Positions 42,013-51,485 of a DNA stretch of 64,000 bases are shown in pieces. Within the stretch, counting starts at the first letter, position 1. Every line of letters starts with the position of its first letter. The stretch lies in the NCBI RefSeq assembly GCF_003751805.1, contig NZ_RKHQ01000001.1, forward strand, positions 2,108,001 through 2,172,000, in the 5' to 3' direction. The translations under genes and the position numbers were made by a program. Below the pieces are notes generated by a model, which saw nothing but the letters and a program-made list of their open reading frames with translations, made no database searches and was not told the origin of the DNA. This DNA is from Salana multivorans. GTDB taxonomy: Bacteria > Actinomycetota > Actinomycetes > Actinomycetales > Beutenbergiaceae.

Positions 42013-43527
42013 ATGTCGACCCCTCGTCTCACCATCGACCCCGCCTTCGTCGTCGGGCCCGTGCGCCGCCGCACGTTCGGCTCCTTCGTCGAGCACCTCG
42101 GGCGGTGCGTGTACACCGGCATCCACGACCCGGGTCACCCCACGGCGGACGAGGACGGCTTCCGCGGCGACGTCGTCGAGCTGGTCAAGGAGCTCGGCAT
42201 CTCGACGGTCCGCTACCCGGGTGGGAACTTCGTGTCGGGGTATCGGTGGGAGGACGGGATCGGGCCGGTGGAGGAGCGGCCGCGGCGGCTGGATCTGGCG
42301 TGGCACTCCACGGAGCCGAACACGGTGGGGCTGGACGAGTTCATGGTCTGGGCTGCCAAGGCCGGGGTCGAGCCGATGATGGCGATCAACCTCGGCACCC
42401 GCGGTGTGCACGAGGCGATGGACGTCCTGGAGTACACGAACATCGCCGGCGGCACGATGCTGTCCGACCTGCGTCGCGCCAACGGCGCGGAGGAGCCCTA
42501 CCGCGTGAGCATGTGGTGCCTCGGCAACGAGATGGACGGGCCGTGGCAGACCGGCCACAAGACGCCCGAGGAGTACGGACGGCTCGCGGCCGAGACGGCG
42601 CGGGCCATGCGCCAGATCCAGCCCGACCTCGAGCTCGTCGCGTGCGGCTCCTCCTCCTCCAGCATGGCGACGTTCGGGACGTGGGAGCACACCGTCCTGA
42701 CCGAGACCTACGACCTGGTCGACCTCATCTCGGCGCACGCCTACTACTGCGAGGGCGACTCCGACCTCGGCTCGTTCCTCGCCTCGGCCGTCGACATGGA
42801 CCACTTCATCGACTCGGTCGCCGCGACCGCCGACGCCGTGCGCGCCGCCGGCAAGCACACGAAGCGGATCAACATCTCCTTCGACGAGTGGAACGTGTGG
42901 GACCAGGCGCGGGTGGAGTCCTACATCCCGTCGCCGACGGGTGACGACTGGCCGGTGGCGCCGTCGCTGCTGGAGGACCACTACACGGTGGCGGACGCCG
43001 TCGTCGTGGGGAACCTGCTCATCTCGCTGCTGCGGCACACGGACCGGGTGCACTCCGCGTCGCAGGCCCAGCTCGTCAACGTCATCGCGCCGATCATGAC
43101 GGAGCCGGGCGGCCGGGCGTGGAAGCAGACGATCTTTCACCCGTTCGCGCTGACCTCGCGCCACGCGAAGGGCGACGTGCTCCAGGTGGTGCTGGAGTCC
43201 CCGACCTACGAGACGACGCGGTTCGGCGAGGTGCCGCTGCTGGACGCCGTCGCGACCTTCGACGCCGAGAGCGGCGAGCTGACCGTGTTCGCCGTCAACC
43301 GGTCGCAGGGGGAGGCTCTGCCGCTGGCGATCGACCTGCGTGACGGTGCGTACGAGCTGGTGGAGGCCGTGACGTACAGCAGCGACGACCACGCGTGGCA
43401 GGCATCGGCCGACGACGACACGTCCGTCCTGCCGGTCGCCAACACCACGGCGACGGTCGACGGCGCGACGGTGACGGCGACCCTGCCGGCCGTCTCGTGG
43501 TCGATGTTCCGGCTGGCCCGGGGGTGA
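42013..43527 (+). CDS. GH51 alpha-L-arabinofuranosidase, classical form
   Basis: A 504-residue enzyme of standard GH51 length. R-R-T-F-G-S-F-V-E-H-L-G-R and R-Y-P-G-G-N-F-V-S-G-Y-R-W-E-D-G-I-G-P mark the barrel. The acid/base is Glu173 in C-L-G-N-E-M-D-G-P-W and the nucleophile Glu292 in I-S-F-D-E-W-N-V-W. A C-terminal beta-sandwich closes with W-S-M-F-R-L. It releases alpha-1,2-, 1,3- or 1,5-linked arabinofuranose from oligosaccharides in the cytoplasm. The ATG at 42013 follows GAAAGGACCGCC. An ATG 14 bases earlier is out of frame. Its stop overlaps the GTG of the arabinanase gene, so the two are coupled. Confidence 0.95.
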   Translation: MSTPRLTIDPAFVVGPVRRRTFGSFVEHLGRCVYTGIHDPGHPTADEDGFRGDVVELVKELGISTVRYPGGNFVSGYRWEDGIGPVEERPRRLDLAWHSTEPNTVGLDEFMVWAAKAGVEPMMAINLGTRGVHEAMDVLEYTNIAGGTMLSDLRRANGAEEPYRVSMWCLGNEMDGPWQTGHKTPEEYGRLAAETARAMRQIQPDLELVACGSSSSSMATFGTWEHTVLTETYDLVDLISAHAYYCEGDSDLGSFLASAVDMDHFIDSVAATADAVRAAGKHTKRINISFDEWNVWDQARVESYIPSPTGDDWPVAPSLLEDHYTVADAVVVGNLLISLLRHTDRVHSASQAQLVNVIAPIMTEPGGRAWKQTIFHPFALTSRHAKGDVLQVVLESPTYETTRFGEVPLLDAVATFDAESGELTVFAVNRSQGEALPLAIDLRDGAYELVEAVTYSSDDHAWQASADDDTSVLPVANTTATVDGATVTATLPAVSWSMFRLARG

Positions 43528-44567
43528 GCGCGCCGGGGCGCCGGGGGTGGCGCTGGGCCGCGCCGGCACTGCTCGCCGTCGCGGCGCTCCTCGGCGCCTG
43601 CGCCGCCCCGGCGCCCGTCGCCGCGACCCAGCTCGAGCTGACCGGCGACCTGGACACCCACGACCCGGCGCTCGTGGTCACCGACGACGGCTGGTACGTC
43701 TACTCGACCGGGTCGATGGCGCTCGGTGCCGGCTCGCCGCAGATCCGGCGCTCGACCGACGACGGCGCGACCTGGCGGTACCTCGGCACGGTGTGGGACC
43801 GCGCGAGCACGCCGGAGTGGATCGCCGAGGCCGTCCCGGGCGTGACGAACCTGTGGGCGCCCGAGATCGTCGAGCACGACGGGACGTACTACCTCTACTA
43901 CTCGGCGTCGACGTTCGGCAGCAACACCTCGGCGATCGGGCTCGCGACGGGGACGAGCCTCGACCCGGAGGACGCCGACTTCGGCTGGCAGGACCGCGGG
44001 ATCGTCTGGTCCTCGGCCGCGGGGGACGGGTACAACGCCATCGACCCCGGCGTCATCACCGACGCCGACGGCACGCCGTGGATGGCGTTCGGCTCGTTCT
44101 GGGGCGGCATCCAGCTCGTCGAGCTGGAGTGGCCCAGCGGGCTCGCGGCGCCCGGCGCCGAGCCGGTGACGATCGCCTCGCGCGGGGACGCGCTCAACGC
44201 GATCGAGGCGCCGTACCTGCACGAGCGGGACGGCTGGTACTACCTGTTCGTCTCGCGGGACGCGTGCTGCCGGGGCGTCGACTCGACGTACAGCATCGCG
44301 GTCGGCCGCTCGCGCGAGGTGACCGGGCCGTACGTCGGGCCGGACGGGACCCCGATGACGCAGGACGGCGGCCTCGAGCTGCTCACGACGTCGGGGGACA
44401 TGATCGGCCCCGGCGGGCAGTCGGTGTCGCAGGGTCGGCTGGCGTTCCACTTCTACGACGCCGCCCGCGCCGGGGCGTTCGAGCTGGGCATCCGGGAGCT
44501 GGCGTGGGACGCCGACGGCTGGCCGGTCGCCCGGACGGAGAGCGAGCTCGCCGCCGCCGACGGGTGA
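43524..44567 (+). CDS. Lipoprotein GH43 endo-1,5-alpha-L-arabinanase
   Basis: A 347-residue secreted protein. A signal peptide with lipobox L-G-A-C and Cys26 indicates membrane anchoring on the outside. The five-bladed GH43 propeller shows the three catalytic acids: Asp47 (T-H-D-P-A-L), Asp174 (A-I-D-P-G-V-I) and Glu228 (A-I-E-A-P-Y-L). N-L-W-A-P-E-I and F-G-S-F-W-G-G-I-Q are typical of arabinanases. It would cut arabinan backbones outside the cell and feed the importer encoded upstream. Apart from the partial GH43 at the window start, whose N-terminus is missing, it is the only exported hydrolase recognised here. The GTG start overlaps the GH51 stop. Confidence 0.93.
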   Translation: MSAPGRRGWRWAAPALLAVAALLGACAAPAPVAATQLELTGDLDTHDPALVVTDDGWYVYSTGSMALGAGSPQIRRSTDDGATWRYLGTVWDRASTPEWIAEAVPGVTNLWAPEIVEHDGTYYLYYSASTFGSNTSAIGLATGTSLDPEDADFGWQDRGIVWSSAAGDGYNAIDPGVITDADGTPWMAFGSFWGGIQLVELEWPSGLAAPGAEPVTIASRGDALNAIEAPYLHERDGWYYLFVSRDACCRGVDSTYSIAVGRSREVTGPYVGPDGTPMTQDGGLELLTTSGDMIGPGGQSVSQGRLAFHFYDAARAGAFELGIRELAWDADGWPVARTESELAAADG

Positions 44568-44791
44568 GCGTGCGGTGCGGTCCCGCCGCGGTGGCCACCA
44601 CCGGACCGGGTCGCCGCGTCGATCAGGTCGTGGGGTGGTCGGCGAGCGCGCCGTGGCCACGGTGGGCCCGGGTGGTCGACGGCATCCGGTCCCGGGGTGG
44701 ACACCGCCGAGCCGGGCGGTCGCGGCGCCGCACGGCCTGCGGCGGGAGCCGCCCCCGGGACCCGGGCGGCCGACGGGGTGACAATGGTGCG

Positions 44792-45469
44792 GTGACTGCG
44801 CAGCCTCCTGGCCCCGACGGCGCCCCCGGCTCCGACGGCCCGAACCGTCCGCACCCGCGGCGGCCGGCCGCGATGGATCCCGCCCAGGCCGACCGGATCG
44901 TCGGCCGCGCCGACCCCGCGATGCGCGAGGCCGCCGCCCACCGCACGGCGAGCGCCGTGCTGCGCCGCGGTCACGACGGCGCGGACGCCGCCGAGGTCGA
45001 CCGGCTCGTCCGGCTCGTGGAGACCGAGGGCATCGAGGTGGTCGCCGAGCTGTGGGCCGACTCCGGTGCCGACACGCTGCCCGGCGCCCTCTGGCGCCTG
45101 TACGCCCTGCGCGAGTGGATCCGCCGCAGCCCCGTGGAGATCGCCCAGCACTTCGCCCTCGGCAGCCGGCGCGCCCAGGTCGCCGGCGTCGTGGCCGGGG
45201 CCGCCGAGCCGCCGACGCCCGACGAGATGCGCCGCGTCGCCGACGCCGTCCTTGCCGGCGCGATCACCGCCGACCTCGACGTCGCCCTCGACCGGGCCTC
45301 CGCCTTCTACCGCGTCGTCGGGACCGGCATGGCGCTCGACGCCGACCTGCAGGACCTGCCCCACGGCGACGAGGCGGCACACGCCACCCGGCGCGCGAAC
45401 AACCTCGTCCGGACCGCCGACGAGCTGCGCGACGCCGCCCGCCGCGCGCGGGCCGGGACGCTCGAGTGA
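44792..45469 (+). CDS. Conserved hypothetical protein upstream of mshD
   Basis: A 225-residue protein counted from a GTG at 44792; an ATG at 44873 is the alternative start. The first 30 or so residues are Pro/Gly-rich and probably disordered. The rest is helical: V-D-R-L-V-R-L-V-E-T-E-G-I-E-V-V-A-E-L-W, then GALWRLYALREWIRRSPVEI, and a C-terminal Ala/Arg-rich helix. I do not recognise a family. A GACAAT six bases before the GTG could be the -10 of a leaderless transcript. It overlaps the mshD start by four bases (GTGA), so it belongs to the same operon and to the conserved core, not to the sugar loci. Confidence 0.75.
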   Translation: MTAQPPGPDGAPGSDGPNRPHPRRPAAMDPAQADRIVGRADPAMREAAAHRTASAVLRRGHDGADAAEVDRLVRLVETEGIEVVAELWADSGADTLPGALWRLYALREWIRRSPVEIAQHFALGSRRAQVAGVVAGAAEPPTPDEMRRVADAVLAGAITADLDVALDRASAFYRVVGTGMALDADLQDLPHGDEAAHATRRANNLVRTADELRDAARRARAGTLE

Positions 45470-46446
45470 GGGACACCGGGCCCCGGTACGACGGACCGAC
45501 GGCGCTCACCGAGGACGACCGGGTGGGCCTGGCGGGCCTGCTGGCCGACGTCGCGGCGCGCGACGGCGTCGAGCCCCTGTCCGAGGAGCACCTCATCGCG
45601 CTGCGCCCCGGGGCCGCGCCGGCGCGCGCGTGGGTCGTGCGCGACGCGGCGCGCGTCGTCGGCCTCGCCTCCCGCCGCGGCGATGCGATCGAGGTGGCTG
45701 TCCACCCCGAGCACCGGCGACGCGGGCTCGGTCGCGCGCTCGTCACGGCGGCGCTCGACGACGCGGCCGCGCAGCCCGAGCTCGGCGACCCGTCCGCCCC
45801 GTCCGGCCCCGACACCCCGCCCGCGCCCGGGGTCCCGGCGGTCTGGGCGCACGGCGACCTCGCCCCGGCCCGGGCGCTCGCGGCCGACCTCGGGCTGGTC
45901 CGCGCGCGCGAGCTGCTCCGGCTCGAGCGAGCGAGCCGGCCGGGCGACGCCGAGCTGCCCGAGCTCCCCGGCGCGCTCCGGCTCGCCGACCTCCCCGCGT
46001 CCGAGCGCGAGGCCGCCCTGCGCTCGTGGCTGCGGCTCAACGCCGTCGCCTTCCGCGACCACCCCGAGCAGGGCCGGTGGACCTGGGAGGACGTCGCGAC
46101 GCGCGTCGCCGAGCCGTGGTTCGACCCGTCGCTGCTCCTCCTCGTGCCGGATGACGCGGGCAGCGACCTTGCCGCCAGCCTGTGGATCAAGCCGCAGCCA
46201 CCCGTCGGCGGCCGCGAGCGCGCCGAGGTCTACGTCGTCGCGGTCCACCCCGACGCGGCCGGTCGCGGGCTCGGGCGGTCCCTGCTCGACCACGCGCTCG
46301 GGCTGCTCGCGCGACGCGGCGTCCGGGACGTCGAGCTCTACGTCGACGGCGGGAACGCACCGGCCGTGCGGCTGTACGACCGGGCGGGATTCGGCGTCGT
46401 CGAGCGCCATGCCCAGTACGTCCGCGGGGCGTCGTCCACAGCCTGA
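45466..46446 (+). CDS. mshD: Mycothiol synthase
   Basis: A 326-residue protein with two tandem GNAT acetyltransferase domains. The first has A-V-H-P-E-H-R-R-R-G-L-G-R-A-L-V near residue 80. The second has V-A-V-H-P-D-A-A-G-R-G-L-G-R-S-L-L near 255, then L-Y-V-D-G-G-N-A-P-A-V-R-L-Y-D-R-A-G-F. The mshD-specific N-A-V-A-F-R-D-H-P-E-Q-G-R-W-T lies between them. It transfers acetyl from acetyl-CoA to Cys-GlcN-Ins, the last step of mycothiol synthesis, in the cytoplasm. The GTG start overlaps the previous stop. Presence of mshD marks an actinobacterium. Confidence 0.93.
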   Translation: MRDTGPRYDGPTALTEDDRVGLAGLLADVAARDGVEPLSEEHLIALRPGAAPARAWVVRDAARVVGLASRRGDAIEVAVHPEHRRRGLGRALVTAALDDAAAQPELGDPSAPSGPDTPPAPGVPAVWAHGDLAPARALAADLGLVRARELLRLERASRPGDAELPELPGALRLADLPASEREAALRSWLRLNAVAFRDHPEQGRWTWEDVATRVAEPWFDPSLLLLVPDDAGSDLAASLWIKPQPPVGGRERAEVYVVAVHPDAAGRGLGRSLLDHALGLLARRGVRDVELYVDGGNAPAVRLYDRAGFGVVERHAQYVRGASSTA

Positions 46447-46491
46447 GGCCGGGGGTCGCCCGCGGCCCGGCGGGGATGCAACGATAGGCGC

Positions 46492-48858
46492 ATGACCGAC
46501 GCGCTCACCCCCCGTACCGCCGACGAAGCCGCAGGGACGGGGTCGACGGGTCCTGCGAGCACGGCCACCGGCGTCCTGCCCGATCCGGTCGCCGCGGCGA
46601 CGGCCGAGGGTGAGGCCGAGGCGGCAGCGATGGAGCAGGCGTTCGAGCGCGACGGGGCAGCCGAGGGGGTCGCGTCGGAGGCGGCTGACGCCCTCGCCGA
46701 CGACGAGCTCGCCGCCGAGGACGCCGAGCTTCCCGAGGACCGGTTCGCCGACCGCGAGCTGTCCTGGCTGGCCTTCAACGAGCGCGTGCTCGAGCTGGCC
46801 GAGGACCCCGACCTCCCGCTCCTGGAGCGGTGCCGGTTCGCGGCGATCTTCGCCTCGAACCTCGACGAGTTCTTCATGGTCCGCGTGGCCGGTCTCAAGC
46901 GCCGGATCGCCACCGGCATCGCGGTCACGGCCGCGTCGGGCCTCACGCCCCGCCAGGTGCTCGAGGCGATCTCGGTGCGCGCGCACGAGCTGATGGAGCG
47001 GCACGCGAGCCTGTACCGGGACGAGCTCGTCCCGGCGCTGGAGGAGCAGGGCATCGCGTTCGCGCACTGGGAGGGTCTCGGCCAGCAGGAGCAGGACCGG
47101 CTGCACAAGTACTTCCGCCGGCAGATCTTCCCGGTGCTGACGCCGCTCGCGGTCGACCCGGCGCACCCGTTCCCCTACATCTCGGGCCTCTCGCTCAACC
47201 TCGCGGTCGTCGTGCGCAACCCGACGACCGAGAAGGAGCACTTCGCCCGCGTGAAGGTGCCGCAGTCGCTGCCGCGGTTCGTCGTCGTGGAGTCGGTGGG
47301 CGCCGACGGCGACCTCGACCCGCTCGCGCCGGTGCGCCTCATCGCCCTCGAGGAGCTCATCGCCGCCCACCTGCACTACCTCTTCCCGGGCATGGAGGTC
47401 GTGGAGCACCACACGTTCCGCGTCACCCGCAACGAGGACCTGGAGGTCGAGGAGGACGACGCCGAGAACCTCCTCAAGGCCCTGGAGAAGGAGCTGCTGC
47501 GCCGCCGGTTCGGCCCGCCGGTCCGGCTCGAGCTGGCCCCCGACATGTCCCCGCTCGTGCGCCGGCTGCTCATCCGCGAGCTGGGCGTCGTCGAGGCCGA
47601 GGTCTACCAGCTCCCGGCGCCGCTCGACCTCACGGGTCTCAACGTCGTCGCCGACCTCGACCGGCCCGACCTGCAGTACCCGCGGTTCGCCGGCCGGACG
47701 CCGCGCGCCCTCGCGGAGGTCGAGAGCGCGAGCCCGACCGACTTCTTCGCCGCCCTGCGCGAGCGGGACATCCTCCTGCACCACCCGTACGACTCGTTCT
47801 CCACGAGCGTGCAGCAGTTCCTCGCCCAGGCCGCGGCCGACCCGAACGTGCTCGCGATCAAGCAGACGCTCTACCGCACGTCCGGCAACTCCCCGATCAT
47901 CGACGCCCTCATCGACGCGGCGCAGGCCGGCAAGCAGGTGCTCGCGATCGTCGAGATCAAGGCCCGGTTCGACGAGCAGGCCAACATCTCCTGGGCCCGC
48001 AAGCTGGAGCGCGCCGGCGTCCACGTCGTCTACGGCATCGTCGGTCTCAAGACGCACTGCAAGCTCTCGCTCGTCGTCCGGCAGGAGGCCGGCGGCCTGC
48101 GGCGCTACTGCCACGTCGGCACGGGCAACTACAACCCCAAGACGGCGCGGCTGTACGAGGACCTGGGTCTGCTCACGTGCAACCCGGACGTCGGGCAGGA
48201 CCTCACGCGCCTGTTCAACCAGCTCTCGGGCTACGCGCCGAAGTCCCGGTTCCACCGGCTCCTCGTGGCGCCGCGGTCGATCCGCTCCAGCCTCGTCGAG
48301 CGGATCGAGCGCGAGATCGAGCACCACCGGGCCGGCAAGGAGGCCTGGATCCACCTCAAGGTCAACTCGATCGTGGACGAGCAGACGATCGACGCCCTCT
48401 ACCGCGCGTCGCAGGCCGGCGTGCCGGTCGGGATCGTCGTCCGCGGCATCTGCGCGGTCAAGGCCGGGGTGCCGGGGCTGAGCGAGAACATCACCGTCCG
48501 CTCGATCCTCGGCCGCTTCCTCGAGCACTCGCGGATCTACTCGTTCGCGAACGGCGGCGACCCGGAGTACTTCATCGGGTCCGCCGACCTCATGCACCGC
48601 AACCTCGACCGCCGGGTCGAGGTGCTCGTCCGGCTCACGGACCCCGACCACATCGCGTTCCTCGGCCACCTCATGGAGGTGCAGCTCGCCGACACGACGT
48701 CGAGCTGGCACCTCGAGCACGACGACGGCGAGCAGGCGTGGGTGCGCCACTCGCGGGACGAGGAGGGCGAGCTGCTCCTCGACGTCCAGAGCTGGCTCAT
48801 CGCCCGGCGCTCGGGCCGGCCGGGGGCGTCCGGCGTCGCCGGACGTTCGGGCCGCTAG
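46492..48858 (+). CDS. ppk: Polyphosphate kinase 1
   Basis: A 788-residue PPK1. An acidic, low-complexity N-terminal extension (about 1-80) precedes the N domain, with [20 protein letters not shown]. The H domain and two phospholipase-D-like C-terminal domains follow. The autophosphorylated His is His522 in L-K-T-H-C-K-L, and the second conserved His is His702 in L-M-H-R-N-L-D-R-R. It makes and uses inorganic polyphosphate from ATP at the membrane. It lies 45 bases after mshD and just before a mutT1-like gene, an order also known from Mycobacterium (ppk1-mutT1). Linkage to pst genes fits phosphate control. Confidence 0.97.
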   Translation: MTDALTPRTADEAAGTGSTGPASTATGVLPDPVAAATAEGEAEAAAMEQAFERDGAAEGVASEAADALADDELAAEDAELPEDRFADRELSWLAFNERVLELAEDPDLPLLERCRFAAIFASNLDEFFMVRVAGLKRRIATGIAVTAASGLTPRQVLEAISVRAHELMERHASLYRDELVPALEEQGIAFAHWEGLGQQEQDRLHKYFRRQIFPVLTPLAVDPAHPFPYISGLSLNLAVVVRNPTTEKEHFARVKVPQSLPRFVVVESVGADGDLDPLAPVRLIALEELIAAHLHYLFPGMEVVEHHTFRVTRNEDLEVEEDDAENLLKALEKELLRRRFGPPVRLELAPDMSPLVRRLLIRELGVVEAEVYQLPAPLDLTGLNVVADLDRPDLQYPRFAGRTPRALAEVESASPTDFFAALRERDILLHHPYDSFSTSVQQFLAQAAADPNVLAIKQTLYRTSGNSPIIDALIDAAQAGKQVLAIVEIKARFDEQANISWARKLERAGVHVVYGIVGLKTHCKLSLVVRQEAGGLRRYCHVGTGNYNPKTARLYEDLGLLTCNPDVGQDLTRLFNQLSGYAPKSRFHRLLVAPRSIRSSLVERIEREIEHHRAGKEAWIHLKVNSIVDEQTIDALYRASQAGVPVGIVVRGICAVKAGVPGLSENITVRSILGRFLEHSRIYSFANGGDPEYFIGSADLMHRNLDRRVEVLVRLTDPDHIAFLGHLMEVQLADTTSSWHLEHDDGEQAWVRHSRDEEGELLLDVQSWLIARRSGRPGASGVAGRSGR

Positions 48859-48872
48859 ACGGGGTCGGTGCG

Positions 48873-49940
48873 ATGACGCCGTCGCTGGCCCTGCGTCCCG
48901 CCACACCGAGCGTCGCGCCCGTGCCGACCGTCCACGCCGCCGGCGGGATCGTCTGGCGCCGCGTCGCCCGGGGATCCGGCGACGGCCGCGGCTCGCGGAA
49001 GTCGGGCATCGAGGTCCTGCTGGTCCACCGGCCGCGGTACGACGACTGGTCCTGGCCCAAGGGCAAGCTCGAGGCGGGGGAGACGCTGCCAGCCTGCGCC
49101 GTGCGGGAGATCGCCGAGGAGACCGGCGTCCAGGTGGTGCTCGGCCAGCAGCTCCCCGGGGTCCGGTACCGGCTCGGCGACGGCCGGCTCAAGGTCTGTC
49201 ACTACTGGGTCGCACAGGTCGTGGCCGACGAGACGCCGGCCGTGCGCGCTCGGATGGAGGTCAAGCGGTGCTCGCCGCGCGAGGTCGACCGCACCACCTG
49301 GGTGACGCCGACGCAGGCGAGGAAGCTGCTCACCCGCGCCTCCGACCGGCTGCCGCTCGAGGCGCTGCTCGACTTGTGGGACGAGGGCGCGCTCGAGACC
49401 CGGTCGTTCGTCGTGCTCCGGCACGCGCGGGCGAAGAAGCGCTCGGCCTGGTCCGGCGGTGAGCACGACCGACCGCTGACCGCGCAGGGCCTGCACCACG
49501 CCGTCGACCTCACCGGGACGCTGTCGGCGTTCGGCGTCGACCGGGTGACCTCGAGCCCGTGGGAGCGCTGCGTCGCGACCGTCGTGCCGTACGCGGAGCT
49601 GTCCGAGGTGCTCGTCGAGCTCGTGCCAGAGCTCACCGAGGCCGAGGCGAAGCGCGCGCCCGTCCACGCGCGCCGCGCCGTCTCCAGGCTGCTGCTCGGG
49701 CTGCGCGCCTCGCTGCGGCTGCCCGGCGGCGAGCCGGGGACGGTGGTGTGCACGCACCGGCCGGTGCTGCCCGTCGTGCTCGACGTCCTCGCGGAGCGGA
49801 TGCCGAACCGCGTCAAGGCCCTCCTGCCGAGCGCGAACCCGTACCTGCGCCCCGGCGAGATGCTCGTGGCGCACGTGCTGCCGCGGCACCGCCGCGGCGT
49901 GCGGGTGGTGGCGATCGAGCGCCACCGCGTCCCCCGCTGA
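48873..49940 (+). CDS. mutT1: Nudix hydrolase fused to histidine phosphatase, MutT1-like
   Basis: A 355-residue two-domain protein. The Nudix domain (about 18-165) has the full box G-K-L-E-A-G-E-T-L-P-A-C-A-V-R-E-I-A-E-E-T-G (64-85). The histidine-phosphatase domain starts at V-L-R-H-A-R-A (His184 as phospho-acceptor) with R-P-L-T-A-Q-G, S-S-P-W-E-R-C and V-C-T-H-R-P-V. This architecture and the place after ppk match mycobacterial MutT1, which cleans 8-oxo-(d)GTP and dinucleoside polyphosphates. The ATG at 48873 lies 14 bases after the ppk stop with a weak GGGTCGG site. The cellular substrate is inferred from the family. Confidence 0.9.
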   Translation: MTPSLALRPATPSVAPVPTVHAAGGIVWRRVARGSGDGRGSRKSGIEVLLVHRPRYDDWSWPKGKLEAGETLPACAVREIAEETGVQVVLGQQLPGVRYRLGDGRLKVCHYWVAQVVADETPAVRARMEVKRCSPREVDRTTWVTPTQARKLLTRASDRLPLEALLDLWDEGALETRSFVVLRHARAKKRSAWSGGEHDRPLTAQGLHHAVDLTGTLSAFGVDRVTSSPWERCVATVVPYAELSEVLVELVPELTEAEAKRAPVHARRAVSRLLLGLRASLRLPGGEPGTVVCTHRPVLPVVLDVLAERMPNRVKALLPSANPYLRPGEMLVAHVLPRHRRGVRVVAIERHRVPR

Positions 49941-50083
49941 CGACGCCCCGACCGCGTCACCGGACGACTCCCGGAGTCCCCGCCGGCCGGCGATCGCGGG
50001 CCGCCGGTGCCACCCCGCGCCCCGTCGCCGGCCGTCACGGCGAGCCTCGCCGCCGCGCCCCCGCCGCCGCCACTCGCGGCGGA

Positions 50084-50131
50084 CCCCGCCGCGCGCCGGT
50101 CGCGGCGCGCCCCGCCGCGCGCCGGTCGCGG
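50084..50131. repeat. Twofold 22-bp direct repeat
   Basis: CCCCGCCGCGCGCCGGTCGCGG occurs at 50084-50105 and again at 50110-50131, exact, with a 26-bp period. It is a short tandem duplication upstream of the PHO box; no function is evident. Confidence 0.85.
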
Positions 50132-50166
50132 TCCTGTGCCGTTGCTCACACCCGCGCGGGCGAACT

Positions 50167-50188
50167 GTTCAGGTTCCGTTCACCTCGG
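50167..50188 (+). promoter_or_regulatory. PHO box (PhoP-binding direct repeats) upstream of pstS
   Basis: Two adjacent 11-bp units, GTTCAGGTTCC (50167-50177) and GTTCACCTCGG (50178-50188), match the Streptomyces PHO-box unit with its conserved GTTCA. A weaker GCTCACACCCG unit lies about 22 bp upstream. Phosphate starvation should induce pstSCAB through a PhoR-PhoP system encoded elsewhere. Confidence 0.85.
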
Positions 50189-50277
50189 GGCCGGAGCCGG
50201 GTCACCGAGTCTCCTTAGCGTCAGGTCATGGCACGCGCAGCAGCGTCGTGCCTCGAAGACGTGAAGGGACACCGATC

Positions 50278-51441
50278 TTGAAGCAGTCGATCCGCCGCGG
50301 CACCTACGCTCTCGCGGCCGCCGGCCTTGCTCTTGTGCTCGCCTCGTGTGGCGGTGGCGTGACCGGGGGCGGTGACTCCTCCACGGACGCCGGCACCGAC
50401 TCGCCCTCGACCGGCTCCAGCGAGGCCTCGACCGACTCGGGCTCGGCCCCCGCCGACCTGTCCGGCAACCTGGCGGGCGCTGGTGCGTCCTCGCAGGCGA
50501 AGGCCCAGGAGGGCTGGATCGCCGGGTTCACCGAGCAGTACCAGGGCGTCACCGTCAGCTACGACCCGCAGGGGTCCGGCGGTGGCCGCAAGCAGTTCAT
50601 CTCGGGTGGCGTGCTCTTCGCCGGCACCGACTCCGCGTTCAAGCAGGAGGAGCTGACCGAGGCCGCCGCGCGCTGCGAGGGCGGCGAGGTCGTCGAGCTG
50701 CCCGTCTACATCTCTCCGATCGCGGTCGTCTACAACCTCCCGGACGTCGGCGTCGACCACCTCCAGCTCACGCCGGAGACGCTCGCCAAGATCTTCCGCG
50801 GCGACATCACGACGTGGGACGACGCGGCCATCGCCGCCGACAACCCGGACGCGACGCTCCCGGCCACGGCCATCACGGTCGTCAACCGCTCGGACGACTC
50901 TGGCACCACGAAGAACTTCACCGACTACCTCCACCAGACCGCTCCGGACGTCTGGACGGACGAGGCCGAGGAGGCCTGGCCCATCGCGTCGGTGCAGTCC
51001 GGCGACGGCACGTCCGGCATGGTGACGACGGTCTCCTCCGCCGTCGGCGCGATCGGCTACGCCGACGCCTCGCAGGCCGGCAGCCTCGGCACGGCCGCGC
51101 TCAAGGTCGGCGACGCGTTCGTCCCGTTCTCGGCCGACGCCGCGGCCAAGGCCGTCGACGCCTCGCCGCTCACGGACGACGCGACGGACCTGCGGATCAC
51201 CTACCAGCTCGACCGGACGACGTCCGAGGCCGGCGCGTACCCGCTCGTCCTCATCTCCTACCTCGCGGGCTGCGAGACGTACGCCGACGCCTCCGACGCC
51301 GCGAACGTCGCCGCCTACTTCGGCTACATCGCCAGCGAGGCCGGCCAGGAGCGCTCGGCGCAGGCCGCGGGCACCGCGCCGATCTCCGACGACCTGCGCA
51401 CTCGCGTCGAGGCGGCCATCGCCACGATCTCGGCGTCCTGA
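50278..51441 (+). CDS. pstS: Phosphate-binding lipoprotein PstS
   Basis: A 387-residue lipoprotein: signal peptide with L-A-S-C (Cys24), a Ser/Thr/Asp-rich linker, then the phosphate-binding domain. Typical PstS stretches are G-A-G-A-S-S-Q-A-K-A-Q-E-G-W, S-Y-D-P-Q-G-S-G-G-G, F-A-G-T-D-S-A and V-V-N-R-S-D-D-S-G-T-T-K-N-F-T. The start is taken as TTG at 50278 because GAAGGGA lies nine bases upstream and the signal peptide then begins M-K-Q-S-I-R-R. A GTG ten codons earlier would add P-R-R-R-E-G-T-P-I and lacks a site. It captures phosphate for PstCAB and is under a PHO box. Confidence 0.95.
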   Translation: MKQSIRRGTYALAAAGLALVLASCGGGVTGGGDSSTDAGTDSPSTGSSEASTDSGSAPADLSGNLAGAGASSQAKAQEGWIAGFTEQYQGVTVSYDPQGSGGGRKQFISGGVLFAGTDSAFKQEELTEAAARCEGGEVVELPVYISPIAVVYNLPDVGVDHLQLTPETLAKIFRGDITTWDDAAIAADNPDATLPATAITVVNRSDDSGTTKNFTDYLHQTAPDVWTDEAEEAWPIASVQSGDGTSGMVTTVSSAVGAIGYADASQAGSLGTAALKVGDAFVPFSADAAAKAVDASPLTDDATDLRITYQLDRTTSEAGAYPLVLISYLAGCETYADASDAANVAAYFGYIASEAGQERSAQAAGTAPISDDLRTRVEAAIATISAS

Positions 51442-51485
51442 ACCGATCCGACCGGACGGCTCAGGACCACTCCAGGAGCGACCTC

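Larger units (their letters stand above)
49941..50277. other. Intergenic region upstream of pstS
   Basis: No gene is recognised in these 337 bases. They contain a GC-rich stretch with a 22-bp direct repeat (50084-50131), the PHO box at 50167-50188, a possible -10 (TAGCGT, 50216-50221) and the pstS ribosome-binding site. Confidence 0.7.

Noticed and set aside
44568-44791. Extra small gene between GH43 and the mshD operon
   Set aside because: The open frames are short and low-complexity; the region looks like diverged repeat sequence with GTGGCCAC cores.
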